The notes under the pieces: model-generated
What the model was told of the DNA's origin: nothing
Databases searched by the model: none
What the model saw: the letters and a program-made list of their open reading frames with translations, nothing else
In this document: piece after piece, positions 17,648 through 25,628 of the stretch
How the letters are laid out: each line of letters begins with the position of its first letter
Position numbering within the stretch: position 1 is the stretch's first letter
Source: Ruegeria arenilitoris
GTDB lineage: Bacteria; Pseudomonadota; Alphaproteobacteria; Rhodobacterales; Rhodobacteraceae
DNA: 64,000 nt
Direction of reading: 5' to 3'
Assembly: GCF_013030265.1 (NCBI RefSeq)
Contig: NZ_WPZQ01000003.1
Span: 186,001-250,000, forward strand
Translations under genes and position numbers: made by a program

Positions 17648-17832
17648 GCGACTTTCTAACCGGATTGATGCGGCTCCGCCGCGGCCCATGGGAGATGGTC
17701 GCAACCATCCTTATTGCACTGGGTGTCTTCATGCTGATGCAGCCCTTTGTCCTTTGGGCCTTCACCTATTCCTTCATCGTCACGCTGATCGGAACCGTCA
17801 TGTTCATCATCGTCAGCCATTTCCCGGAGTAG
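17644..17832 (+). CDS. Small two-helix membrane protein of the ABC operon
   Basis: The 62-residue protein has two hydrophobic segments (about residues 17-38 and 41-58) and a basic N-terminus (LMRLRRGPWE). The start overlaps the permease stop and the stop lies 2 bp before the ATPase start, so it is a real member of the operon. A similarly placed small membrane protein is known in the rhizobial glycerol transporter cluster glpSTPQ. By analogy it may be an accessory transporter subunit. I do not recognise a family. Confidence 0.65.
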   Translation: MSDFLTGLMRLRRGPWEMVATILIALGVFMLMQPFVLWAFTYSFIVTLIGTVMFIIVSHFPE

Positions 17833-17834
17833 AA

Positions 17835-18932
17835 ATGGCCCAGATCGTAGTCAAAAACGTAAAGAAGATGTTCGGCGATTTCACGGCCGTCCGCGAAAGC
17901 TCGTTCACGATCGAGGATGGTGAGTTTTTCATGCTGCTGGGGCCATCTGGCTGCGGAAAGACGACGACGCTGCGGATGATCGCAGGATTGGAACTTCCAA
18001 CGTCGGGTGAAATCTATCTGGACGGTGAAGAGATCAGCCAGCGACCACCATCCGAACGAGACATCGCCTTCGTGTTCCAAATGTTCGCGCTGTATCCGCA
18101 TATGAACGTGCGCAAGAACATCAGCTACCCGCTGATATCGCAGGGTATGCCGCGCGCGGCCGTTAAAGCAAAGGTAGAAGAAGTCGCGGGAATTCTGGGG
18201 ATCAACGACATACTCGATAGCCCTGTAGGCGGGCTTTCAGGCGGCGACAGGCAGCGCGTGGCGCTGGGTCGCGCGATTGTGCGCGAGCCCAAGGCGTTCA
18301 TGATGGACGAACCCCTTGGTGCGTTGGATGCAGAGTTCCGGGAACACATGGCCGAAGAACTGCGCGCGCTGCATGATCGCATGGGCGCGACAACTGTGTA
18401 CGTCACACATGATCAGTTGGAGGCCATGCAAATGGGCGACAAGATCGTCGTGATGAACAACGCCGTGATCGAGCAATTCGGCACACCTCAGGAAATCTAC
18501 GACAAGCCGGCGACGATGTTCGTTGCGGATTTTATCGGGTCTCCTTCGATGAACTTCCTGCCGTTTCAGGGAAAGGTCGAACCCGGTTCGGAAATGGTCC
18601 GACTGAACGGCCATGACGAAGCGGTGCCCAAGCTGATGGAAGGGGCCGAAGGTGAATTGGTTTTTGGTGTCCGTCCGGAACATGTCTTTCTGTCGGATGC
18701 AAGCGCATACCGGGCCAAGGTTCTGGCAGCGGAATACCTGGGAACCACTCAGATCGTGACGTTGCAAAGCCCGAACGGAGAGCTGAAAGCCCGGATTGAT
18801 GCCCGCGAAGTCGTCAGTCCCGGTGAGACAGTAGGATTGGAGTTCCGCTCTCCCGCAGTAACCCTATTTGAAAAATCTACCGGGCGCGCTTTGAGGTCCG
18901 CTCTGAACGACGAGGTACTAAGCAATGGCTGA
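17835..18932 (+). CDS. Carbohydrate ABC transporter ATPase 1 (MalK-like)
   Basis: The 365-residue ATPase has Walker A GPSGCGKT (residues 36-43), Q-loop FQMF, Walker B FMMDEP, H-loop VTHDQ and a C-terminal TOBE/MOI-like domain (EGELVFGVRPEHVFL). The signature is LSGGDRQRVALGRA (from residue 134), with Asp where most family members have Gln. It is followed by a second, different ATPase, with an 8-bp overlap, so the two probably form a heterodimer on the two permeases. Confidence 0.9.
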   Translation: MAQIVVKNVKKMFGDFTAVRESSFTIEDGEFFMLLGPSGCGKTTTLRMIAGLELPTSGEIYLDGEEISQRPPSERDIAFVFQMFALYPHMNVRKNISYPLISQGMPRAAVKAKVEEVAGILGINDILDSPVGGLSGGDRQRVALGRAIVREPKAFMMDEPLGALDAEFREHMAEELRALHDRMGATTVYVTHDQLEAMQMGDKIVVMNNAVIEQFGTPQEIYDKPATMFVADFIGSPSMNFLPFQGKVEPGSEMVRLNGHDEAVPKLMEGAEGELVFGVRPEHVFLSDASAYRAKVLAAEYLGTTQIVTLQSPNGELKARIDAREVVSPGETVGLEFRSPAVTLFEKSTGRALRSALNDEVLSNG

Positions 18933-19917
18933 AGTCGTTCTGGAGAACATCTCGAAGTCTTTCGGCAACATCACAGCGGTGGATGATATCTCAATGACGA
19001 TCCCCAACGGTGCCTTTGTGGTGTTGTTGGGTCCGACTGGTGCGGGAAAAACAACCACACTGAGATTGATTTCAGGGCTTGAGAAACTGGATTCAGGAAC
19101 AGTGCGCATTGCCGGGCGTGACGTTGGAATAGACACTCCCGCTCAGCGCGATGTAGCAATGGTCTTCCAGCAATACTCGCTGTACCCGCATATGACAGTG
19201 CGGGAAAACCTGTCTTTCCCTCTGCGGTCGCCGATCCTGAAAACACCAGAGGATGAGATCACAAAGAAGGTAAACGAAGTCGCTGAGATCCTCCAGATCC
19301 CGCACAAACTGGACAACAAAGCCACTGAATTGTCTGGCGGCGAAATGCAGCGGGTTTCAATTGGACGAGCGCTGGTGCGTGATCCCCAAATCTTCCTGAT
19401 GGATGAACCGCTCAGTTCTTTGGACGCCAAGCTTCGGGCGGATTTGCGTGTCGAGTTGAAAAGGATTCAGGCCGATCTGGGATCGACTTTGCTGTACGTG
19501 ACCCATGATCAGGTCGAAGCCATGACAATGGCGACGCATATCGGGGTTTTGGAAAACGGCCGGTTGGTGCAGTACGGAACACCCCGGGACATTTACGAAA
19601 ACCCGGGCAGTGTTTACGTTGCCAGCAGGTTGGGTCTGCCCCGGATCAACATCTTGCCGTCCGAGTTGTTCGGAGGCGATCACAAAGGCCCGCAGATTGG
19701 CCTGCGCCCGGAAAACATCATTGAAGGCGAAGGCAGTGAGGCGCGGGTGATACGTGCTGAGCATCTGGGGGATCAAACACGGCTGCACCTGGACTTAAAC
19801 GGTCACCCGGTTGTGACCCTGATCGATGTTCATCAGGACTATCCATCTGGAAAAATTATAAAAATTCGCCCGCATAACCCATTGTATTTTGACGCGTCCG
19901 GCGCGCGAGTGAATTAA
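18925..19917 (+). CDS. Carbohydrate ABC transporter ATPase 2 (MalK-like)
   Basis: The 330-residue ATPase has Walker A GPTGAGKT (36-43), FQQYSLYPH, signature LSGGEMQRVSIGRA, Walker B FLMDEPLSSLD, H-loop VTHDQVEAM and a shorter TOBE-like tail than its neighbour. All catalytic motifs of both ATPases appear intact. Paired distinct ATPases with two permeases and a small membrane protein recall the glycerol transporter GlpST of rhizobia. It overlaps ATPase 1 by 8 bp and ends 11 bp before the kinase gene. Confidence 0.9.
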   Translation: MAEVVLENISKSFGNITAVDDISMTIPNGAFVVLLGPTGAGKTTTLRLISGLEKLDSGTVRIAGRDVGIDTPAQRDVAMVFQQYSLYPHMTVRENLSFPLRSPILKTPEDEITKKVNEVAEILQIPHKLDNKATELSGGEMQRVSIGRALVRDPQIFLMDEPLSSLDAKLRADLRVELKRIQADLGSTLLYVTHDQVEAMTMATHIGVLENGRLVQYGTPRDIYENPGSVYVASRLGLPRINILPSELFGGDHKGPQIGLRPENIIEGEGSEARVIRAEHLGDQTRLHLDLNGHPVVTLIDVHQDYPSGKIIKIRPHNPLYFDASGARVN

Positions 19918-19928
19918 GGAGCAAAAGC

Positions 19929-21551
19929 ATGGCCCAGTTCCTCAACACAAAAGAAACTCTGGTGACAGAGGCGATAGACGGCCTTCTGGCCTCTTCCGGC
20001 GGTCAGCTCACCCGATTGGATGGATACCCGCACATCAAGGTTGTCTACCGGTCGGATTGGGACAAGTCGAAAGTCGCCTTAGTTTCCGGTGGTGGGTCTG
20101 GCCACGAACCCGCCCATGCAGGTTTCGTTGGCGCCGGTATGCTGACAGCAGCGGTCTGCGGAGAAGTGTTTGCTTCCCCATCGGTAGAGGCAGTATTGGC
20201 GGGCATTCTTGCGGTTACGGGTGAGGCTGGGTGCCTGCTGATCGTCAAGAATTACACAGGTGACCGGCTGAACTTTGGACTAGCAGCTGAACGCGCCCGT
20301 GCATTGGGTCGCAAGGTAGAGATGGTCGTCGTCGACGATGACATCGCCCTGCCCGACCTTCCGCAACCACGTGGCGTAGCCGGCACGTTGTTCGTACACA
20401 AAATCGCCGGGGCGCTTGCTGAAGGCGGTGCTGACTTGGACACCGTCACCGCCGCAGCAAGACGCACCATAGCCAAGGTCGTCAGCATCGGTATGAGCCT
20501 GGACACCTGTACCGTTCCGGGATCTCCAAAAGAGGACCGGATCGCCCCCGGCAAAGCGGAGCTCGGCTTGGGTATTCATGGCGAGCCCGGTGTACAGCAA
20601 GTCGAATTCTCAAATGCTGTATCGGCTATGTCCACAGTGGTGGAGAAGCTGAAGCAAAGGGTGGGGTCCGGGGACTGCGTGGCATTGGTCAACAACCTGG
20701 GTTCTACAACGCCGCTGGAAATGGCTGTCCTCACGCATGCGTTGTCCGAAACGGGTATTGCCCACCATATCGTTGGTCCAGCACCAATGATGACATCGCT
20801 GGATATGCACGGGTTTTCTGTTTCCATTCTGCCGGTAGATCAGGACGATTTATCGGCGCTTAAAGCGCCTGTTGACCTGGCGGCTTGGCCCGGCGTCAAT
20901 TCCATCGACCCGATAAAAGTCGCACCTCTGCCTGATGGTTTGACTCCTATCGATCCAATTCCTTCGAACAATCCCGCCACAAGGGAAACAATCACCCGGT
21001 TGTCTGAACTGCTCATCAACGCAGAGAAGAACCTGAACGAGCTGGACGCGAAATCCGGAGATGGCGATACAGGAAGCACATTGGCGACGGCCGCAAGAGC
21101 ATTGCAAGGTAGCCTCGACCGAATGCCGCTCGCTGATCTGACACAACTGTTTCCGGCATTAGGGAATGAGTTAAGCCAAACAATGGGGGGTTCTTCTGGC
21201 GTGATACTCGCAATTTTCTTCAACGCAGCCGGAGATGCCTGTGCGAGCGGCGCGTCTGTCCCGAAATCCTTGATCGAAGGTCTGAATAGGGTCAGCCAGG
21301 TTGGGGGTGCCAAGGTCGGTGACAGGACAATGATTGACGCCCTGGCACCAGCACTTGCCGCACTACCATCTGGTCTGACGCATGCCGCCGAAGCTGCCCG
21401 CGAAGGCGCGAACAACACCGCGAATATTCGTCGTGCGAAGGCGGGCCGCGCGGCCTATGTTCCCGAAGAGAACCTAGTTGGACATAACGATCCCGGCGCT
21501 GAAGCTGTTGCTTTGTTGTTTGAAGGCTTGGCACGGGAGATTGAGGGCTGA
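19929..21551 (+). CDS. Fused DhaK-DhaL dihydroxyacetone-type kinase
   Basis: The 540-residue protein joins a DhaK domain (residues 1 to about 330) to a DhaL domain (about 350-540), the layout of ATP-dependent dihydroxyacetone kinases. The DhaK glycine loop is SGGGSGHEPAHAGFVG, and His217 in GIHGEPG is the residue that binds the ketose carbonyl covalently. DhaL has the ADP/Mg site LDAKSGDGDTGSTL (372-385), MGGSSGVI and GDRTMIDAL. Family members also phosphorylate erythrulose or apulose, so the substrate here may be dihydroxyacetone or another small ketose. It links the imported compound to central metabolism. Confidence 0.88.
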   Translation: MAQFLNTKETLVTEAIDGLLASSGGQLTRLDGYPHIKVVYRSDWDKSKVALVSGGGSGHEPAHAGFVGAGMLTAAVCGEVFASPSVEAVLAGILAVTGEAGCLLIVKNYTGDRLNFGLAAERARALGRKVEMVVVDDDIALPDLPQPRGVAGTLFVHKIAGALAEGGADLDTVTAAARRTIAKVVSIGMSLDTCTVPGSPKEDRIAPGKAELGLGIHGEPGVQQVEFSNAVSAMSTVVEKLKQRVGSGDCVALVNNLGSTTPLEMAVLTHALSETGIAHHIVGPAPMMTSLDMHGFSVSILPVDQDDLSALKAPVDLAAWPGVNSIDPIKVAPLPDGLTPIDPIPSNNPATRETITRLSELLINAEKNLNELDAKSGDGDTGSTLATAARALQGSLDRMPLADLTQLFPALGNELSQTMGGSSGVILAIFFNAAGDACASGASVPKSLIEGLNRVSQVGGAKVGDRTMIDALAPALAALPSGLTHAAEAAREGANNTANIRRAKAGRAAYVPEENLVGHNDPGAEAVALLFEGLAREIEG

Positions 21552-21558
21552 AGAACAC

Positions 21559-22617
21559 GTGGAAGATCAAAAACAAAAACTAGAATTGGTGAAAAAGCCA
21601 ACCGTCAATGACATCGCTCGCGTGGCGGGTGTCAGCCTGGCGACCGTTGATCGGGTCTTGAACAGACGCCCCGGCGTGCGGGCAGTGACTGTAGAGAAAG
21701 TACAAAAGGCGATTGATGAGTTGGGCTATGTGCGCGACACGGCCGCGGCCAACCTGGCGCGAAACCGAGTTTACAACTTCCTCTTTGTTTTACCCGACAC
21801 AGACAACGAGTTTGTTGAAGCAATCAGCAGTCAGATCGCAGAACAATCTCGTGACCAATTCATCGAGCGGACCCGCATTGCGATTAAGAAAGTCGCTCCA
21901 TTCGAGCCGCAAGATATCGTCAACATTTTGGATGCCGTCGACAGTTTGGATATTGACGGAGTCGCCGTTTTCGGGCCCGAAACGCCTTCTGTCCGCGACG
22001 CTGTAAAAAGGCTCAGGGACAAAGGCGTTCCGGTGGTTGCGTTGGTGTCTGACTTGCCGAGTTCTGAGCGAGACCACTTTGTAGGAATTGATAACGTTTC
22101 GGCAGGACGAACCGCCGCTCAGCTGATGGGCCGATTTGTGCATCGCGTCGGGAAGGTCTTGGTACTTACAGGATCCCGTTTGGCACGCGACCACCTGGAG
22201 CGTCGCCAAGGCTTTGATCTAGTTGTGGCTGAGGAGTTTCCACACCTCGAAGTCGTAGCGTCTGTCGAGGGCCGGGATGACCCGGATCTGATTTACAAGA
22301 TGATGCCCGAAATCTTTGAAACCTACCCCGATCTGGTCGGAATATACTCGTCAGCTGCGGGCAATGCAGGCCTGATTCAATTTCTTTCAGAGAACAAGCT
22401 CAGCAAAGATCTGGTAATCATAGCTCATGAACTTACACCGCTTAGTCGTGAGGCGCTTACGCTCGGTACATTTGACGCGCTAATCTCGCAAGACACTGGG
22501 CACATTGTTCGTTCAGCTGTCCGTCTGCTGCGTGCAACTTCGGACAAAGTGCCATTCAACAAAGCCCAGGAACGTATCCGTATCGACATCTATCTGAAGG
22601 AAAATTTACCGCCATAA
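21559..22617 (+). CDS. LacI-family transcriptional regulator of the sugar operon
   Basis: The 352-residue protein has an N-terminal LacI helix-turn-helix (TVNDIARVAGVSLATVDRVL, residues 15-34), hinge and a periplasmic-binding-like sensor domain. It starts at GTG 21,559, 7 bp after the kinase stop; a second GTG at 21,589 also fits. There is no separate promoter, so it is expressed with the operon it probably represses. The two TTGAGGT palindromes upstream of the SBP gene are the natural targets. The inducer is likely the imported sugar or an early intermediate. Confidence 0.88.
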   Translation: MEDQKQKLELVKKPTVNDIARVAGVSLATVDRVLNRRPGVRAVTVEKVQKAIDELGYVRDTAAANLARNRVYNFLFVLPDTDNEFVEAISSQIAEQSRDQFIERTRIAIKKVAPFEPQDIVNILDAVDSLDIDGVAVFGPETPSVRDAVKRLRDKGVPVVALVSDLPSSERDHFVGIDNVSAGRTAAQLMGRFVHRVGKVLVLTGSRLARDHLERRQGFDLVVAEEFPHLEVVASVEGRDDPDLIYKMMPEIFETYPDLVGIYSSAAGNAGLIQFLSENKLSKDLVIIAHELTPLSREALTLGTFDALISQDTGHIVRSAVRLLRATSDKVPFNKAQERIRIDIYLKENLPP

Positions 22618-22644
22618 AGGCTCAGATTTTGGGGAGGAAATTTT

Positions 22645-23700
22645 ATGAAAACAATCAAAGGTCCAGCTTTGTTTCTTGCGCAATTCGCGGGGGACGAAGC
22701 GCCGTTCAATTCGTGGGACGCGATCACTAAATGGGCGGCTGACTGTGGATACAAGGGCGTTCAGGTTCCTAGTTGGGATGGCCGGTTGTTCGACCTGGAA
22801 CAAGCCGCATCCAGCGCCAGTTATTGCGATGACTTCAAAGGCAAAGCCAAGGAAAATGGCGTCGAAGTCACTGAACTTTCAACCCACCTTCAGGGCCAAC
22901 TTGTGGCCGTTCACCCGGCCTATGACAGCGCGTTTGATGGTTTTGCAGCCGAAAGCGTCAGAGGAAACCCGAAGGCCCGGCAAGAATGGGCAGTAGACCA
23001 AGTTAAAAAAGCGCTATCTGCTTCGAAAAACTTGGGTATTACAGCGCATGCGACATTCTCAGGCGCATTGGCATGGCCCTATGTCTATCCTTGGCCGCAG
23101 CGCCCTGCTGGCTTGATCGAAACGGCATTCGAGGAGCTTGCTCGTCGTTGGGTGCCAATACTGGATCACGCCGAAGAATGCGGCGTTGACGTCTGTTACG
23201 AAATTCACCCAGGTGAGGACCTCCACGACGGCGTGACGTACGAGATGTTTCTTGAACGGATAGGCAATCACCCACGCGCTTGCATGTTGTACGACCCGTC
23301 GCACTACGTGCTGCAATGCCTCGACTATCTGGACAATATCGACATCTATAAAGATCGGATCCGGATGTTCCATGTCAAAGATGCCGAGTTTAACCCGACC
23401 GGCCGGCAGGGGGTTTATTCCGGGTATCAAAGCTGGGTCGATCGTGCTGGGCGCTTCCGGTCGCTTGGTGATGGCCAGGTGGATTTCGGTGCAGTTTTCT
23501 CAAAAATGGCGGCGAATGATTTTGATGGCTGGGCTGTGGTCGAATGGGAATGCTGTCTCAAACACCCCGAGGATGGAGCGCGTGAAGGCGCTCAGTTTGT
23601 GTCAGATCACATTATCCGTGTGACTGAAAAAGCCTTTGATGATTTCGCTGACGGTGGCGCAGACGAAGCGGCCAATCGCAAAATGCTGGGGATTGAATGA
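22645..23700 (+). CDS. Xylose-isomerase-like TIM-barrel enzyme (sugar isomerase/epimerase or 3-keto-glycoside lyase type)
   Basis: The 351-residue AP-endonuclease-2-fold protein has a probable divalent-metal site: Glu186 in CYEIHPG, Asp217 in YDPSH, His243 in FHVKD and Glu300 in VVEWE. A further HLQGQLVAVHP segment lies near residue 81. The family covers isomerases, epimerases and, in levoglucosan and C-glycoside pathways, enzymes acting on 3-keto sugars made by Gfo/Idh dehydrogenases. It overlaps a Gfo/Idh gene by 4 bp, which favours a two-step reaction on one substrate. GGGGAGG upstream supports the start. The exact reaction is unknown. Confidence 0.75.
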   Translation: MKTIKGPALFLAQFAGDEAPFNSWDAITKWAADCGYKGVQVPSWDGRLFDLEQAASSASYCDDFKGKAKENGVEVTELSTHLQGQLVAVHPAYDSAFDGFAAESVRGNPKARQEWAVDQVKKALSASKNLGITAHATFSGALAWPYVYPWPQRPAGLIETAFEELARRWVPILDHAEECGVDVCYEIHPGEDLHDGVTYEMFLERIGNHPRACMLYDPSHYVLQCLDYLDNIDIYKDRIRMFHVKDAEFNPTGRQGVYSGYQSWVDRAGRFRSLGDGQVDFGAVFSKMAANDFDGWAVVEWECCLKHPEDGAREGAQFVSDHIIRVTEKAFDDFADGGADEAANRKMLGIE

Positions 23701-24854
23701 TGGTCACAGGACGCAATGAAGAAACTTCAGGCCGCATTCGACTTGGCATGGTTGGCGGTGGGAACGACGCCTTCATAGGTGGCGTTCATCGAATAGCGGC
23801 GCGACTGGACGACAAGTTTGAATTGGTTGCTGGTGCTTTGTCTTCGACGCCAGAGAAATCTCTTGAAAGTGGTCAGGCGTTGGGGCTCGAACGGGTCTAT
23901 GAAGACTTCAAACAAATGGCGATAAGGGAAGCCCGACTGAAATCTGGGATCGAGGCGGTCTCAATTGTCACGCCAAATCACGTCCACTATGCAGCCGCGC
24001 GCGAGTTCCTGAAACGCGGTATTCACGTAATTTGTGACAAACCACTCACCTCGACCCTTGCCGATGCAAAAAAACTGGTCAAAGCAGCAGAAAGCGCGAA
24101 TGCCCTATTCATTTTGACCCACAATTACACGGGCTATCCAATGGTTCGGCAGGCGCGTGAAATGGTCGCTAACGGAGATATCGGCAAGGTCCGCGTGGTT
24201 CAGGTTGAATACCCCCAGGACTGGCTGACCGAGCAGCAGGATTTCAAACAGGCTGAGTGGCGAACCGATCCCGAACGCTCGGGCGCGGGTGGATCAACCG
24301 GCGACATCGGGACTCATGCTTACAACCTCGCTTGCTTTGTAACCGGGCTGAAGGCGGAAAGCTTGGCGGCGGACTTGCAGGCCTTTGTACCGGGGCGCAA
24401 AGTCGATGACAACGCGCACGTTTTGCTTCGATTCGAAGGTGGAGCGAGCGGTATGCTGTGGTCGTCTCAGGTGGCTCCCGGCAATGAAAACGCACTTCGT
24501 TTGCGGGTCTACGGCGAAAAAGGTGGGCTGGAGTGGGCCCAGGAAGATCCCAATTACCTTTGGTTCACGCCATACAACGAACCCAAGCGTCTGATTACCC
24601 GAAATGGAGCTGGTGCTGGTGACGCAGCCAATCGGTTGAGTAGAGTTCCTCCGGGACATCCCGAGGGATATCTTGAGGGGTTCGCAAATATCTATGGAGA
24701 GGCAGCAGAGGCAATCCTTGCCTTCCGAAGTGGGATTTCACCTGACGGGTCGGTTGTTTATCCAACGGTTCATGACGGACTTAATGGTGTTAAATTTGTG
24801 GCGGCATGCGTGCAAAGCTCTTCAAGGAATGCGGCTTGGGTCAGCTTAACTTAA
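23697..24854 (+). CDS. Gfo/Idh/MocA-family NAD(P)-dependent oxidoreductase
   Basis: The 385-residue protein has the Rossmann glycine motif GMVGGGNDAFIGGVH (from residue 17), the family CDKPL (Lys115), and GDIGTHAYNL with the conserved His207. The C-terminal alpha/beta domain is complete. Such enzymes oxidise sugars or cyclitols at a ring hydroxyl, often C3 of a glycoside, or reduce keto sugars. The start overlaps the TIM-barrel stop (ATGATG), so the two are tightly coupled. It is the last gene of the operon. No clear terminator follows. Confidence 0.85.
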   Translation: MMVTGRNEETSGRIRLGMVGGGNDAFIGGVHRIAARLDDKFELVAGALSSTPEKSLESGQALGLERVYEDFKQMAIREARLKSGIEAVSIVTPNHVHYAAAREFLKRGIHVICDKPLTSTLADAKKLVKAAESANALFILTHNYTGYPMVRQAREMVANGDIGKVRVVQVEYPQDWLTEQQDFKQAEWRTDPERSGAGGSTGDIGTHAYNLACFVTGLKAESLAADLQAFVPGRKVDDNAHVLLRFEGGASGMLWSSQVAPGNENALRLRVYGEKGGLEWAQEDPNYLWFTPYNEPKRLITRNGAGAGDAANRLSRVPPGHPEGYLEGFANIYGEAAEAILAFRSGISPDGSVVYPTVHDGLNGVKFVAACVQSSSRNAAWVSLT

Positions 24855-25487
24855 AATCTGGTTGTGGGCATAAGGCAGAATTCTTGAAAGGCAGTACGGG
24901 TATCTGCCAAAAACCGAAGCGCCCCCAACCTCTAGATGAACACTCCGGAACAACAAACCGCGAACGTCTCTGAACGGCAGCTATGTGGCCCTATTGCTTT
25001 TTGCAGTTTTGCAGAATTGTACAATCGCAAATGGCGGCGGACCTTCTTCCTCTCACTTTCCCTTCGTGGGCCAGCGGGATTTAGACAAGTCAAACGCCCC
25101 TGGCCGTCAGGGTGAGGGCGCGACCCTCCCCCTCGGGCAACCCCTTTAGACAGGGCCGTGTCCTCGGCTGCGCCTGCGGCCCGCACCCCCTGACGATTAG
25201 CGTTGCCTCGCCCCCTCCCGCGTTCGCCACGTGACAGATCAGCAGAAACAGGCAGCTTCGCTGTCTGATCTGCAAATCAGCCCTGATTTTCCAAAAGGGA
25301 AGCCAGATCAAACAAAATTCTCTGCGGGAGTATTAATATGGGAAACTTGAGTCAGTTTAAGACGCGAAGGCCAAAATCAATTGATGTCCAACATCGGGGG
25401 GTGCCTTCCGATGTCGAACGTTCACCCCGTTTCTGGTCCAACTGTGACGGTTGGGTCAGGTTCGTGTGACGTTCAACAGGTACCAAA
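24855..25487. other. 633-bp intergenic region with repeat and no gene
   Basis: Between the dehydrogenase gene and tRNA-Arg there is no open frame with protein character. It holds the right copy of the dispersed repeat (25,217-25,315). The left half contains a G/C-rich stretch (about 25,100-25,220) unlike the operon beside it. It looks like decayed or foreign sequence at a cluster edge. Confidence 0.6.
25217..25315 (+). repeat. Right copy of roughly 100-bp dispersed direct repeat
   Basis: It aligns to 1453-1551 in the same orientation: CCCGCGTTCGCCAC, a 34-base diverged middle of identical length, then CTGATCTGCAAATCAG and a near-identical tail with one small indel. It ends about 170 bp from the CCA end of tRNA-Arg(ACG). 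Confidence 0.8.
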
Positions 25488-25564
25488 TGGCGGACCGAGG
25501 AGGATTCGAACCCCCGACCCCTTGATTCGTAGTCAAGTACTCTATCCAGCTGAGCTATCGGTCC
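25488..25564 (-). tRNA. tRNA-Arg (anticodon ACG)
   Basis: The 77-nt cloverleaf is read on the minus strand. The acceptor arms are GGACCGA and TCGGTCC with discriminator G and an encoded CCA. The D-arm is GCTCAGCTGGATAGAGT, the anticodon arm CTTGA-CTACGAA-TCAAG and the T-arm GGTTCGAATCC type. The anticodon ACG (read as ICG after editing) decodes CGU, CGC and CGA. Its 3' end points toward the carbohydrate region. Confidence 0.95.
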
Positions 25565-25628
25565 GCGTTGGTGAGGCGGTATTTAGACCCAGGTCCGGGG
25601 ACGTGCAAGGCGATTCTTCAAAAAAAAT

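Noticed and set aside
14367-19917. Glycerol transporter glpVSTPQ
   Set aside because: The gene layout is similar, but the binding protein is not obviously GlpV-like and the downstream genes point to another substrate; glpD and glpK are absent.
25217-25564. Classical phage or ICE attachment site at tRNA-Arg(ACG)
   Set aside because: The repeat does not include any part of the tRNA 3' end, no tRNA fragment is seen at the left copy, and no integrase gene is present. Kept only as a direct-repeat observation.
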